Below, piece after piece: positions 13,332 through 22,460 of a stretch of 42,753 nt of DNA. A program made the translations under genes and the position numbers. The notes under the pieces are model-generated. The model saw only the letters and a list, made by a program, of their open reading frames with translations, ran no database searches and had not been told where the DNA came from. The first letter of the stretch is position 1. Each line of letters starts with the position of its first letter. The DNA comes from Hyphomicrobiales bacterium. Its GTDB lineage: Bacteria; Pseudomonadota; Alphaproteobacteria; Rhizobiales; Aestuariivirgaceae. The stretch covers positions 1-42,753 of the forward strand of contig JADJVV010000006.1 of assembly GCA_016710435.1 (NCBI GenBank). Direction: 5' to 3'.

Positions 13332-13365
13332 TTGACTTCTGGCTTGAATTGTGTTATAATTCAAG
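13332..13365 (+). promoter_or_regulatory. Promoter with CTTGAATT/AATTCAAG operator
   Basis: TTGACT (13332-13337), 17-base spacer, TATAAT (13355-13360) with TGT before it. The perfect inverted repeat CTTGAATT (13343-13350) and AATTCAAG (13358-13365) covers the -10. It is distinct from all other operators in the window. Confidence 0.75.
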
Positions 13366-13385
13366 TATTGAATGAAGGAAAAAAG

Positions 13386-13679
13386 ATGTTTCGACTACTA
13401 GAAGACACGATTACCGTTGCGATGCAGGAGTTACCATCGAGGTTTCCGATGGTAAACGTTAAAATGAGTTTCCCGGCGAGCGCCGGGAGTTTATTTGGTG
13501 ATGATAGGAGTGTTTTTGTCGCCATCGAGGTGGCGGGGCCAAAAACACCAGAGAACATTGCCCGGGCTGCACACGCAGCCGTGGCAAAATGGAATGGCCT
13601 ATTGGAAACCATTCCAAGCTCGAAAGAGCGGGAATGGTTTCTCTCCGACTTGCAGGAGAGTTACGGGGAGGTGTTTTAA
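13386..13679 (+). CDS. Small hypothetical protein
   Basis: 97 residues from ATG 13386 (AAGGAAAAAAG upstream). A strand-rich first half (FPMVNVKMSFPASAGS, VFVAIEVAG) is followed by two helices. No family recognised. Overlaps the next gene by one base (TAATG). Confidence 0.65.
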   Translation: MFRLLEDTITVAMQELPSRFPMVNVKMSFPASAGSLFGDDRSVFVAIEVAGPKTPENIARAAHAAVAKWNGLLETIPSSKEREWFLSDLQESYGEVF

Positions 13680-14074
13680 TGAGGGGGCACGGCGGTCGGC
13701 GAATAGGTGCTGGACGCCCTATTCGTCGAATTTTACTTAGCCCAGATACTGCAAGGAGAATCAAGTTTCTCCTTGAATCATCCGGGCAAGCCTATACGCA
13801 GGAGACAAGCGCTGCGTATGTAGCGTTGCTTGTATCGAAGATCGAAGGAGGAAACATGTTAAACGATGAGGCTTTCAAAATAGTCCGGAGAGCGGTGCTG
13901 GTCGAGCTGGCTCGCCAGCGAGAACAGATCGCTGGCTATGGCTACAGCGAGGCGATACTCGCTGAGGCGTGGTCATACGCCAGTAGCGACGCTCGTCTGA
14001 AGGAGTGGCCAAGCGCCGAGCGCTCCTTCAAGACCATGTTTGAGATTCAGGCGCGCGAATTGGCGAACGGCTAA
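13679..14074 (+). CDS. Hypothetical protein with RHH-like N-terminus and an internal start
   Basis: 131 residues. The N-terminus (GRRIGAGRP, then ILLSPDTARRIKFLLES) looks like a basic arm plus ribbon-helix-helix. AAGGAGG followed by AAAC and ATG at 13856 is an excellent internal ribosome site in the same frame and would give a separate 72-residue product lacking the DNA-binding-like part. GGGGAGG precedes the first ATG. Confidence 0.65.
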   Translation: MRGHGGRRIGAGRPIRRILLSPDTARRIKFLLESSGQAYTQETSAAYVALLVSKIEGGNMLNDEAFKIVRRAVLVELARQREQIAGYGYSEAILAEAWSYASSDARLKEWPSAERSFKTMFEIQARELANG

Positions 14075-14283
14075 TGGAAGACCCAGAGCTGTTACGCCTG
14101 GAGCATCAGCTCATGCACGCCCGCGCCCGCGCCGAATCGTTGGCTCGGCGCGCAAATACAACTTTCACGCTGCCTGATATGCAGGCAGCGTTAGCTGCTG
14201 CGCAGGAGGTCGATCACCTCTGGCAGCAGTATGGTCGGCGCTGGCGAGCGCTCCAGGCGACCAATCGCCCCCCCAATGCATAA
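14074..14283 (+). CDS. Small helical hypothetical protein
   Basis: 69 residues, almost fully helical (LLRLEHQLMHARARAESLARR, then MQAALAAAQEVDHLWQQYG). Start overlaps the previous stop (TAATG). Its second half is duplicated 732 bases downstream. Followed by a perfect 13-bp terminator-like stem. Confidence 0.65.
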   Translation: MEDPELLRLEHQLMHARARAESLARRANTTFTLPDMQAALAAAQEVDHLWQQYGRRWRALQATNRPPNA

Positions 14284-14297
14284 AATCTGCCCCGCGA
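14166..14297. repeat. 132-base direct repeat, copy 1
   Basis: This segment, which holds the last 40 codons of the gene at 14074 and the left arm of its terminator, is repeated at 14898-15029 with two visible mismatches. Confidence 0.85.
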
Positions 14298-14320
14298 TCA
14301 GTTGACGCTGATCGCGGGGC
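14289..14320 (+). terminator. Perfect 13-bp stem-loop
   Basis: GCCCCGCGATCAG (14289-14301) and its exact complement (14308-14320) with a six-base loop. There is no T-run, but position just after the stop of the last gene in the unit supports a terminator. Confidence 0.6.
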
Positions 14321-14377
14321 ACAGAAAGATCTGATACGAAACAAAAAGGACTGACTGAGGTCAGAGAAAGCAGAAAC

Positions 14378-14815
14378 ATGAACATGAACATGATCGAGAA
14401 CATCCAGGCGGAAATTGGTATTCCGCCTGCGCCAAACGAGTGGTTTGACGCATGGCCCGATATGGATGATTTGGAGCGCCAAACCGGTATACCAGCCGCC
14501 GCGCTGAAATGGACGTATGCACTTTTTCAAAACTGCTACGAGGGGGCAGCAGAAAAAACCCTTTATGACTGGTTTCAGCAGCAGAAGCCAGAAACCGGAA
14601 AACCAGGGCGTGGGCATAAAGCCCATCGCCGCATCACAAGCCATTTGATGGACTGCGCCCCCACCTGGGACAGCGGTATCGACGAAGTACGTCGATACGC
14701 ACATGACCACGGGAGGGAGGCCCTGGTAGAGGCCCAGGCCTATTGGTACAACAAATACGCGGCCCAGGCCGCGTTCGTCAAACACTACTACAGAAACTCC
14801 CCTGCTATGTTTTAG
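14378..14815 (+). CDS. Hypothetical protein
   Basis: 145 residues, rich in Trp, Tyr and His (DWFQQQKPETGKPGRGHKAH, AYWYNKYAAQAAFVKHYYRN). Starts with repeated MNM codons after a weak purine-rich site. No recognised family and no clear promoter of its own, except an ATCTGATAC half-site at 14329-14337 like the CAGATA operators. Confidence 0.65.
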   Translation: MNMNMIENIQAEIGIPPAPNEWFDAWPDMDDLERQTGIPAAALKWTYALFQNCYEGAAEKTLYDWFQQQKPETGKPGRGHKAHRRITSHLMDCAPTWDSGIDEVRRYAHDHGREALVEAQAYWYNKYAAQAAFVKHYYRNSPAMF

Positions 14816-14826
14816 GACGCCTTATT

Positions 14827-15015
14827 GTGGCACGCCTGAAGTGGTCACATATCTTCGGTTCACACGAGAACACTGAAACGACTGCCAGGCACACCGGCAC
14901 GCTGCCTGATATGCAGGCAGCGTTAGCTGCTGCGCAGGAGGTCGATCACCTCTGGCAGCAGTATGGTCGGCGCTGGCGAGCGCTCCAGACGACCAATCGC
15001 CCCCCCAATGCATAA
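14827..15015 (+). pseudogene. Partial duplicate of the gene at 14074
   Basis: The last 40 codons match the C-terminal half of the 14074 gene almost exactly (LPDMQAALAAAQEVDHLWQQ), but the front is replaced by unrelated sequence. A GTG at 14827 could start a 62-residue chimeric protein. More likely a duplication remnant. Confidence 0.5.
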
Positions 15016-15029
15016 AACCTGCCCCGCGA
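14898..15029. repeat. 132-base direct repeat, copy 2
   Basis: Copy of 14166-14297 with an offset of 732 bases. The copied left terminator arm lacks its partner here; a different hairpin follows at 15048. Confidence 0.85.
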
Positions 15030-15047
15030 GAGGAATACCCAACATCT

Positions 15048-15082
15048 CCTGGTTCTGACACAAGAGCCAGGGGCTTTTTCTT
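15048..15082 (+). terminator. Rho-independent terminator of the rightward genes
   Basis: CCTGGTTCT pairs with AGAGCCAGG (one GU pair), followed by GGCTTTTTCTT. It lies exactly where the rightward accessory region meets the leftward late operon. Confidence 0.75.
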
Positions 15083-15434
15083 ATGCTGACCGACCAATCA
15101 CGGGCAACCAGCGCTGAAACCGTGGCGGCGCACGCAGCGAAGTTAGCACGCGTGGCTGTCCATCGTTGGCGATGAGGTGCAGCGTTGTGTCCAGCCGGAC
15201 AGCATAGGCCGCGTCCACGCCGCCTGCGGAGAGCGTCCAGGCAACGACGGCGGGGTCACACGTCTCTGGGAGAAGCGCCGGTTGTGCATTTTCAACTGCC
15301 AAGCACACTGGAATGGCGCTTGTCCACGCAACGTGGAGGCCGTCAGCGTGCCACACGGCGCTCAGCTGCGGCGGCGGCGCAGGCACCACGAGCAGCGCCA
15401 GGACGAGCGCACCGCACAGGCGCAGTCCGATCAT
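15081..15434 (-). CDS. Probable secreted protein
   Basis: 117 residues from the ATG at 15434, which overlaps the previous stop (ATGA). A signal-peptide-like start (MIGLRLCGALVLALLVVPAP) is followed by a strand-rich domain with two cysteines (VCLAVEN, ETCDPAVVAW). Last gene of the leftward late operon, after the tail fibre; role unknown, possibly envelope or host-surface related. Confidence 0.65.
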   Translation of the reverse strand: MIGLRLCGALVLALLVVPAPPPQLSAVWHADGLHVAWTSAIPVCLAVENAQPALLPETCDPAVVAWTLSAGGVDAAYAVRLDTTLHLIANDGQPRVLTSLRAPPRFQRWLPVIGRSA

Positions 15435-15640
15435 GACGAAACAAGCTCCGCCCATACCGCATGCAGCTCGTCGAGCATCATCTCGTAGCGCTCCAGCGCA
15501 GTGGTGAGCACCTCCACTTGCTCAGTGCTGCCCACTTTCTTCTGCACCCGAAGACTAATTTCCGCCCGATACTGCTCCTCTTGTACTTGTTCCATAAGAC
15601 CCCGAAGAACGTGTTGCCGAGCTGTTACAGACAATTCCAT
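15431..15640 (-). CDS. Small coiled-coil protein
   Basis: 69 residues, helical throughout (VQEEQYRAEISLRVQKKVGS, then VEVLTTALERYEMMLDELHA). AAGGAAA before the ATG. Lies between the tail fibre and a secreted protein. Unknown. Confidence 0.65.
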   Translation of the reverse strand: MELSVTARQHVLRGLMEQVQEEQYRAEISLRVQKKVGSTEQVEVLTTALERYEMMLDELHAVWAELVSS

Positions 15641-15664
15641 GATGGTTTCCTTTCTAAAAACTGT

Positions 15665-18600
15665 TTACGGTTTCGGCTCTTGCCGACAAAGCAATGCTAA
15701 TGCTGCCACTTCCTGACGCAGCGCGTGGATCATTGCGAGGATCGCGCCATTATAGTCAACGGCGAGCGTCCCATCTGGCGCTGCTGAGACGACGGCGGGG
15801 AGAACAGCCTCGACTTCCTGGGCGATCAGGCCATACTCAAGGCGCTCGGAGCCGTGTCGCTTGTATTGGCGAATCGTGAGCGCGTGGCCTGTCTCAGCGC
15901 GGATTGGCTCGATTGCCGTCTTAAAGACGCGGTCTGATCCAATTGCCCAAGCACTGCTCACCCAGTTGTAGAGGTCATCGCGACAATACAAAAGTGGACT
16001 ATTGGCATTGTTGACGAGCGATAGCGCATATGTCGCACTGGAATTCCCAACGCCTTTAATTGCAAGCGCGACGCCTGCATTGATCGGAAGGCGGATCGAA
16101 CCATTACCAGAAGGAACAGAAAAATGTTTTCCGCCGTATATCTCTACTGTTGCACTGGACTGCATCCAGAGGCCACCGCCGTAATCCATGTTTAGCCAGC
16201 CCGTTGCTCCCTTGCTGCGAAACCATGCATCGCAAAGTACTGCGCCATTTGCAGCAATGCTTGCATTCGTTCGAATGGCAGCACCGCCGCCCCAGCTAAA
16301 TGGGTTCGAATCGAAGGTTATGCCGTAGGCCGTTTGATTCCCTGGATGAACATAGCCTCCTGCGACGACCGTGCCTTGGACGCTCAAGTTGTTGGTATTG
16401 ACCGGATCATAGGTTGGTGAACCAATGGAAAGCCCTGTTGAAATCCTCGTTACACTCGGATACAAAATAAGCGATTCTTGGACGGCTCCCACCGTCACAT
16501 ACAGCGACACACGTGCTGAACTAAAATATCCTCTTGCGCTAATAAGTCCCCAGTTTGCTCCGTTTTTGTTGGTACCAAGCAACAAAACCTCACCCTCGTT
16601 ATCGTTGACACTCCCTGCTGCGGTCGCTCGTAGCTCAAGGCTTCGCGCATTGCCATTATCAAGCGCCGTGATGGTGCCATATGACACATTCGCCGCGTCT
16701 TTGAATTTGATCATTCCCTGATCAAGAGGAGACGCTCCGGTCGCTTTGATCGTAATGCCTTCTGTGTCCAGCACCACGTCACCGCCGCCTGCGGTGATCG
16801 CGCCCGTCGTGTTGATCCATGCCTGCGTGGTTGTCCCTCCGCGAAAACGTAGATAGCCATCGCTGGCTGTCCATTTCAGGTTGGCGCGATTGGCAGAATT
16901 ATCGCCCAACAGCAGATCGCCTGCTGCCATGCTTTCGCCGTTGTAGGTTTGCGCCACGCTAAACATGCTCAAAAACGTGGTGGCGGGCGCGCTTGTATTC
17001 GTGCCGATCAGCAAATCGCCATCGGTCTGGGCATCCACCTTGACTACCGTATTTGTACGAAGGCGAAGGCCACCGCTATCAAGCAGGAGATTACCCATAC
17101 CGGCAGCAACGGAGCCAACCGTGATCGTGCCGCTGGTGTCCCACTGTCCCAATTTGGTCGATCCCCGCATGATGCGGAGGCCGTGTGTTGCGTCAACGCT
17201 CAGCCATGGTGTCGTCCCTCCAGCGCCGGTGTACCGCCCAAGCGCTGCGCCATACGTTGTGGCGCTATAATCATACAGCCCATTCAGGTTGCCCAGTGCC
17301 CAGTGTTCGGCCCACGCGTTGTATGTCGTGCCGGTACGCACATTGCCAACAATAGTAGGGCCTGCTTGCGTTGCACTCTTGATCCCGCGCAGACTATAAA
17401 GATCAATAAAACCATTGCCGGTCTGTCCAGTATTAAACAGCGCAGCTCCAGCGTCCCATGCGTTGGCTCCCGTGCCATCAAGGTCACGCACGACAGTATA
17501 CGTGTACGGGCCGCTCCCTGTTGCTGCTGAGGCGATCTGCATAAACTCAACACGACCCTCACCCTCAGCATACACAATATCGTTCTGCTGGAGCTGATTG
17601 TGCTTGACCGTGATGGTACTACTCCCGCCCCCTGTGACCGGCGCAGGCGCAAGGACGAGGCTTGCCGCCATCGTGCGTTTTGCTGAGCCATCAGTGACCG
17701 CGCCTGTGCGCGTGCCGGTTGCGCCGGTCGCGCTCAGCGCTTCCGTGGCACCAAACGCTAGCGCCACGGTGGTACCACCGCTCCCGTCCCAGGTTTCCGT
17801 CATACTCGCAGGTGGCGTAATGAGTTTCCCGGTTGATCCGGTTGCAAGCATGATCAGGGTGGTCGGTGTTATTGTTGGGCTTAGACTCGGCGCGGTAACG
17901 GTATTGGCGATTGCATTGACCTGGCTGGCAACAGCGTGAATCGGGGTCGTCGGATCAGCACCGCTCCAGGCACTCAGCGTGAGCAGCCATGTCCCAGACA
18001 CGCTCCCGGTAAATGTGTAGCTTGTGCTCGGCTCGTTTGCGCCTGCGTTTTTCCAATAGACCGCGTGAAACGTATTGGGTGCTGCTGCCGTATCCTCAGT
18101 CACGGCAAGCGCCACGCTCCAGCCAGCAGGCGGCGTTATATTTTGACTATCAGCACGACCCGTTAGATAGGCAAGCAGCAGATGCCCGCTCAGCGTCCCC
18201 GCCGGTGGCGTTTGGCTAATTTGCGTCGCGCTCGATGCAATCGCAACACTGCTTGCGGCAACGAAAAGCGGCGCGGTTGGGGTTCCACCTCCACCGCCGC
18301 CCGTTGCAAGCAGATCAGTCGTCAGCACGGTTGTGGGGCCAACAAGGATTCGTCCACCGATGGTTGCAATCGTGTCTTGTGCAACGAGGGTTTCAACATG
18401 TAATTCTGCCGCGTGAATGCTGAGCCATTTTTTATTGATTAATCCCAGATTTTGATCGTATGTCGTCTGGGGCCGAACATCCTTGCCGCCAGCATCGACA
18501 ATCACATCGCCGGTTGGCGCAATCGTCCAGCTGCCGCCATTATCGATCACGAAATCCATGTAATGGCTACTGTCATAGCTCAATCGAAGTTGTGGCCCAC

Positions 18601-19555
18601 CAGCAGAAACGCTGGTGATCATTGCCGCGCCAGGAGTGAGTGACCCAGCTGTCATTTTTCGACTAACGCTCACGTCAACGGCTCCGCCCAGCGCATTATT
18701 GTCTATGATGAGATGTTGTGCGCCACCACGACGCATCATGACATCAGGAGTCGCACTCCCTGATCCCAGCAGCAGCCCGGTGGGGAGCAGCGTGAGGCGT
18801 GCGTGAGGATCGCCACTCGCGCCTGCCTGGATCACTGGACGATCAGCCGGGAGGGTTGCCGCGATCAGGCTCCCGCTTGTCAGGCTCGGCGCGCTCAGCA
18901 CGATGGCATGCGCCGTGGTTGCCGAGGTCGTGACGCGCAGCGCGGCCTCCTGTGCTGATCCCGTAATATCAAGGCGGGCCGCGCTGGCTGTCATGCCGAT
19001 CCCCACGCGCCCAGCTGCAGCGTCCACCACCAGGGTGCTACTCCCCAATGTCAGTCCGCCACTCGCGCTCGTCGTGAGCAAACTCATCGTGGCCCCCGGC
19101 GCGCTGCTCCCTTGTACCGCATGACTATGCCCTGCACCTGCCATGTTGAGGCTCGTTGCACTGATCGTGAGCGGCGTGTCAAGCTGAAGCGTGACGGCTG
19201 ATCCGCTCGCGCTGCTGCTCAGTCCGTTCCCGCCGACAAGGGTGATCTGATCGTTTTCATCCGGTGTCGTCGTGCCGCTGTCTGCTGCCAGGCCGACGAG
19301 CGCGGCATGATGCGCGTCTGGCGACGCCGCGTGGGCACTGAGATCGACACCATCAATGGTCACGCCCGCGCTCACGGTCAGCGCACCCACCAGCGGCACA
19401 CTTCCATCGGCACGGAGCACATCTGACGGTGTATTCGGCGGCGGCACGCCGACAACCGTTGCGCCGAGCGTCAACCCGCGAGTCGTGTGCGCCTGCGGTA
19501 TGCGATCAATGATTTTGTCTCGTGCGTTTTTTCGAGGCATTTCCTTTATTCCCAT
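15665..19555 (-). CDS. Tail fibre/tip protein with C-terminal S74 chaperone domain
   Basis: 1296 residues. The body is Ser/Thr/Gly-rich with repeated beta-type segments, typical of trimeric fibres. The last 110 residues form an intramolecular chaperone (Peptidase_S74): GSDRVFKTAIEPI with the Ser-Lys pair, then YGLIAQEVEAVLPAVV and LAVDYNGAILAMI. S74 domains help trimerisation and then cleave themselves off. The protein probably binds the host surface. The start could instead be ATG 19540. It overlaps the upstream tail gene by ten bases. Confidence 0.85.
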   Translation of the reverse strand: MGIKEMPRKNARDKIIDRIPQAHTTRGLTLGATVVGVPPPNTPSDVLRADGSVPLVGALTVSAGVTIDGVDLSAHAASPDAHHAALVGLAADSGTTTPDENDQITLVGGNGLSSSASGSAVTLQLDTPLTISATSLNMAGAGHSHAVQGSSAPGATMSLLTTSASGGLTLGSSTLVVDAAAGRVGIGMTASAARLDITGSAQEAALRVTTSATTAHAIVLSAPSLTSGSLIAATLPADRPVIQAGASGDPHARLTLLPTGLLLGSGSATPDVMMRRGGAQHLIIDNNALGGAVDVSVSRKMTAGSLTPGAAMITSVSAGGPQLRLSYDSSHYMDFVIDNGGSWTIAPTGDVIVDAGGKDVRPQTTYDQNLGLINKKWLSIHAAELHVETLVAQDTIATIGGRILVGPTTVLTTDLLATGGGGGGTPTAPLFVAASSVAIASSATQISQTPPAGTLSGHLLLAYLTGRADSQNITPPAGWSVALAVTEDTAAAPNTFHAVYWKNAGANEPSTSYTFTGSVSGTWLLTLSAWSGADPTTPIHAVASQVNAIANTVTAPSLSPTITPTTLIMLATGSTGKLITPPASMTETWDGSGGTTVALAFGATEALSATGATGTRTGAVTDGSAKRTMAASLVLAPAPVTGGGSSTITVKHNQLQQNDIVYAEGEGRVEFMQIASAATGSGPYTYTVVRDLDGTGANAWDAGAALFNTGQTGNGFIDLYSLRGIKSATQAGPTIVGNVRTGTTYNAWAEHWALGNLNGLYDYSATTYGAALGRYTGAGGTTPWLSVDATHGLRIMRGSTKLGQWDTSGTITVGSVAAGMGNLLLDSGGLRLRTNTVVKVDAQTDGDLLIGTNTSAPATTFLSMFSVAQTYNGESMAAGDLLLGDNSANRANLKWTASDGYLRFRGGTTTQAWINTTGAITAGGGDVVLDTEGITIKATGASPLDQGMIKFKDAANVSYGTITALDNGNARSLELRATAAGSVNDNEGEVLLLGTNKNGANWGLISARGYFSSARVSLYVTVGAVQESLILYPSVTRISTGLSIGSPTYDPVNTNNLSVQGTVVAGGYVHPGNQTAYGITFDSNPFSWGGGAAIRTNASIAANGAVLCDAWFRSKGATGWLNMDYGGGLWMQSSATVEIYGGKHFSVPSGNGSIRLPINAGVALAIKGVGNSSATYALSLVNNANSPLLYCRDDLYNWVSSAWAIGSDRVFKTAIEPIRAETGHALTIRQYKRHGSERLEYGLIAQEVEAVLPAVVSAAPDGTLAVDYNGAILAMIHALRQEVAALALLCRQEPKP

Positions 19556-20949
19556 CCTTCCTGAACAAGGCGTATATCGGCGCCGACAACCGCATACGGC
19601 ATGCCAGGGAAAAGACCAGGGAACGCATCAAACGCCACACGTTTGGTCTCAATCGCATCTTGCGCCGTCAGGCGCTCTTCATAAGCCCAGGTCATCACGG
19701 GCGTGCGATCTGGCTGCGCAGTTGCTGGGCCATAACACAACAGCACATCGCGTCCAGCAACCCACAGGACGTCATGTGCACGACGCCCCATCGCATGACG
19801 GAGGCGGCTTTCTGCACCAAAATAGTGCCGCTGTCCAGCATCAATGCCGGGTGTCCAACGGCTGAGCCGCACACGATCAAATATATCATTCGCTGCCTGA
19901 ATCGAACTGATGACTGCGGCAATGTGTGCTTGAATGGGATGCAGATGCGTTGTGCGGAGCGTACCGTAGCTGAGTGTCTCAAGCGGCGTGCGCAGTGCCG
20001 GGAGGGTACTTGCGGGATAACTGGCGCGCTGTGTATAGACATCAAGAAGGCTGTAACGGCTGCCAAGCACTGCGCCGCTCCCGGCGACCGTTACCACCTG
20101 GACAATGCGAAGATCGAGAATAGCATTTGCCGCATAGCCACTAATATCAATGTCAAAAAGATACCACCCGTAATCTCCAGCGTGCCAGGTCGGAGACGTG
20201 GCAACCGGAGAACCGCTTATGAATACTTGCAGCCATTCAGTATCATTTGTGCGAACATGATACTGAACACTGATCATCAGGCGATTGGCTCCATTGCTCT
20301 GACTGATCGATCCTGTCCAAATTGTCCATTGATCAACACGATCAAGGAAACTCATGTGCTGAACACCCATAAAGGCACTTTGCAATGTCGTCGCCATCAC
20401 GCGCATGCACCAATCAGCAGCACTCCCCAGTTGCAGGAGCGCGGCGCTGTCAAGCGTACTCCCGAACAATGCCGGAAGACTGGGCGCGCTTCCCGTCACG
20501 CCACTGACCGGTGATACAAACGCATCGTAGCATTTATAGCCGCGTGCGCCGGTATGCACGACCTCAACAATCATATCCACCCGCTGATAGTCAGCATAGC
20601 CCCGCGCATGAATGGCAATGGTGATGGCATGCGCACCGGCAGCGTAACTTTGATTCACGACAAGCGTTTCGTTGAGCCACACACGGAGCGTACTGGTGAC
20701 TGGTAATCCCACATGCACATGCAATGTTGTAAATCCAATGCGATGCAGCCAAGAGCCAAAGGCCAACGGCGTTGGATTCGCATCATAGTTTTCAAATGGC
20801 TGATCAATATATTCGGTTGTGGCGCGCCGTCCTCGATAGGCTAACGATTCAAGATATCCTGCCTTGATCCGGAGTCGATTGAGACATTGCCAAGCGCTGA
20901 GCGGTTGACCTGCGGTAAGCGCGAGTCCGTAGGGATACGTTATAAGCAT
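19546..20949 (-). CDS. Distal tail protein
   Basis: 467 residues, strand-rich, many Trp and Tyr (YHVRTNDTEWLQVFISGSPV, SWLHRIGFTTLHVHVGLPV). No family recognised by motif; its place between the hub-like protein and the fibre suggests a tail-tip or baseplate-like component, possibly with carbohydrate-binding modules. Confidence 0.6.
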   Translation of the reverse strand: MLITYPYGLALTAGQPLSAWQCLNRLRIKAGYLESLAYRGRRATTEYIDQPFENYDANPTPLAFGSWLHRIGFTTLHVHVGLPVTSTLRVWLNETLVVNQSYAAGAHAITIAIHARGYADYQRVDMIVEVVHTGARGYKCYDAFVSPVSGVTGSAPSLPALFGSTLDSAALLQLGSAADWCMRVMATTLQSAFMGVQHMSFLDRVDQWTIWTGSISQSNGANRLMISVQYHVRTNDTEWLQVFISGSPVATSPTWHAGDYGWYLFDIDISGYAANAILDLRIVQVVTVAGSGAVLGSRYSLLDVYTQRASYPASTLPALRTPLETLSYGTLRTTHLHPIQAHIAAVISSIQAANDIFDRVRLSRWTPGIDAGQRHYFGAESRLRHAMGRRAHDVLWVAGRDVLLCYGPATAQPDRTPVMTWAYEERLTAQDAIETKRVAFDAFPGLFPGMPYAVVGADIRLVQEGWE

Positions 20950-20960
20950 ACAGCCATTCC

Positions 20961-22460
20961 TCAGTAACTGAGCTGACGCGTGTCACTGTCAGCATAGACC
21001 GTGTCCAGGAGAAAAAACTGATCGTCTGTGGGGAGACCTGCCACGCTGACAACATCCAGTTCCATTCGCGCTCCCGTTTCCTGCACACGCACGGCAACAA
21101 TACGCATAGGCACCATAGCAAAACCATCATCAGGAAGATTGAGCGTTACACGCTCGCCGAGTTTTCGATCAGGATCATACAACAATGACAGTGTGACAAC
21201 GGGGCGTGTTTGTCCATAAAAACTCGTATAGAGCGAGCCGATCATCTGCGCGTGATCTGCCGTTTGGATCAGTACCGCCACATCATCGCTTATTTCCAAT
21301 TGTGGTGTCCCGTTCCCAATCACCAGTTGCTCGTCGCCAACAACAGCAACAGGACGACCGCGCAGCATAATGCGCCGACAAACGACCGTTTGACCGCTAC
21401 TGCTACTAATCTGAAGTGTCGCACGCGCAGCTCCGATTTGGGTCAGCGTGGCAGTAATGCCTGTGGCGGGTATACCTCCCAGTGTTGTCACGAGCACCGC
21501 ATCTTCCGGCAATGTGGGAGCGCCAGAAGAGGCAAACACATAATCATACACGGGCACCGCCATATCGCAGACAATGGTGATCGGAGCGCCCGGCCCAATG
21601 AGGCGTGGTGTTGCATCTTCATACACTGCCTGCTCCAACTGGAGCAGGCGATTGGTGACACGACATCGGACACTGGCGACCATATCATGAGCATCGCCAG
21701 CAATCTGAAACGTGTCTATATGCGCGCTCGTGATCGTCATGGTGCTGGGGCCTGCGCCAAACGAGAGCGGATTACTATAGGCAAAAACGCCATCAGGGCG
21801 TTGCACCACTTGCCCACCACCGCCCGTACACAAACGTTGCAGCTCATCCCAGGCATTTTCTCCAGCAACCCACGACCAGGCGGGCGCAATCAAGGCCGCC
21901 TGGCAGGTGTAATAAAAAAGCGCCGCCGGAAAACTAGCCTGTTGTTCAAGCGGTCGTCCACCACACATCCAGAATATATAGTTGATGATCCCGCCACGCC
22001 ATGTGCTTATCGCTGGGTCTTCCTGCGTACTCCCTGACGTCGCCGTTGCCATCAGGCGTTGTGCCAACAGCGGCGAATAGATGGGGATTGTGCTCAGCAA
22101 AACGTCAAGGCCTGCACATGACCACGTGATCGTGTCCCCATCTCGCGCGTAGCGCATCACGATGCCACGAAAGGCATCGACAAGATTGCTTGTTGCAAAA
22201 CCGAAAGAGACACGCACTGGCAATTGCGCCCAGGGGAGTGCGCGCAAAGCAGGCGTATCCGCGAGCACAATAGTGCAGGATGCTCCAACACTCGCCCCGA
22301 AGGCGACGCCATGCAAATCAGCACTTGTGCTATGCTGCGGATCAGCATCCTGTACATCGTCAGGATCAATGCTGTTCCATATCCCGTTGAGCCAGTAGGC
22401 GATTTCGTAGATAGGCTGCGTCGTCGTGGCTTCAATTTGTTCACGGCTCGGTGGGGTCAT
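20961..22460 (-). CDS. Tail hub/baseplate-like protein
   Basis: 499 residues. N-terminal half has VRVSFGFATSNLVDAFRGIV and SCAGLDVLLSTIPIYSPLLA, in the style of gp27/T4-hub-like tail proteins that begin with an attached strand domain and D-loop. Located directly after the small tail protein behind the tape measure, as hub genes usually are. Family assignment is by position and style only. Confidence 0.6.
   Translation of the reverse strand: MTPPSREQIEATTTQPIYEIAYWLNGIWNSIDPDDVQDADPQHSTSADLHGVAFGASVGASCTIVLADTPALRALPWAQLPVRVSFGFATSNLVDAFRGIVMRYARDGDTITWSCAGLDVLLSTIPIYSPLLAQRLMATATSGSTQEDPAISTWRGGIINYIFWMCGGRPLEQQASFPAALFYYTCQAALIAPAWSWVAGENAWDELQRLCTGGGGQVVQRPDGVFAYSNPLSFGAGPSTMTITSAHIDTFQIAGDAHDMVASVRCRVTNRLLQLEQAVYEDATPRLIGPGAPITIVCDMAVPVYDYVFASSGAPTLPEDAVLVTTLGGIPATGITATLTQIGAARATLQISSSSGQTVVCRRIMLRGRPVAVVGDEQLVIGNGTPQLEISDDVAVLIQTADHAQMIGSLYTSFYGQTRPVVTLSLLYDPDRKLGERVTLNLPDDGFAMVPMRIVAVRVQETGARMELDVVSVAGLPTDDQFFLLDTVYADSDTRQLSY

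Noticed and set aside
19522..20514. Long rightward frame opposite the tail genes
   Set aside because: It is the antisense of two well-supported tail genes and lacks a ribosome site or family motifs.
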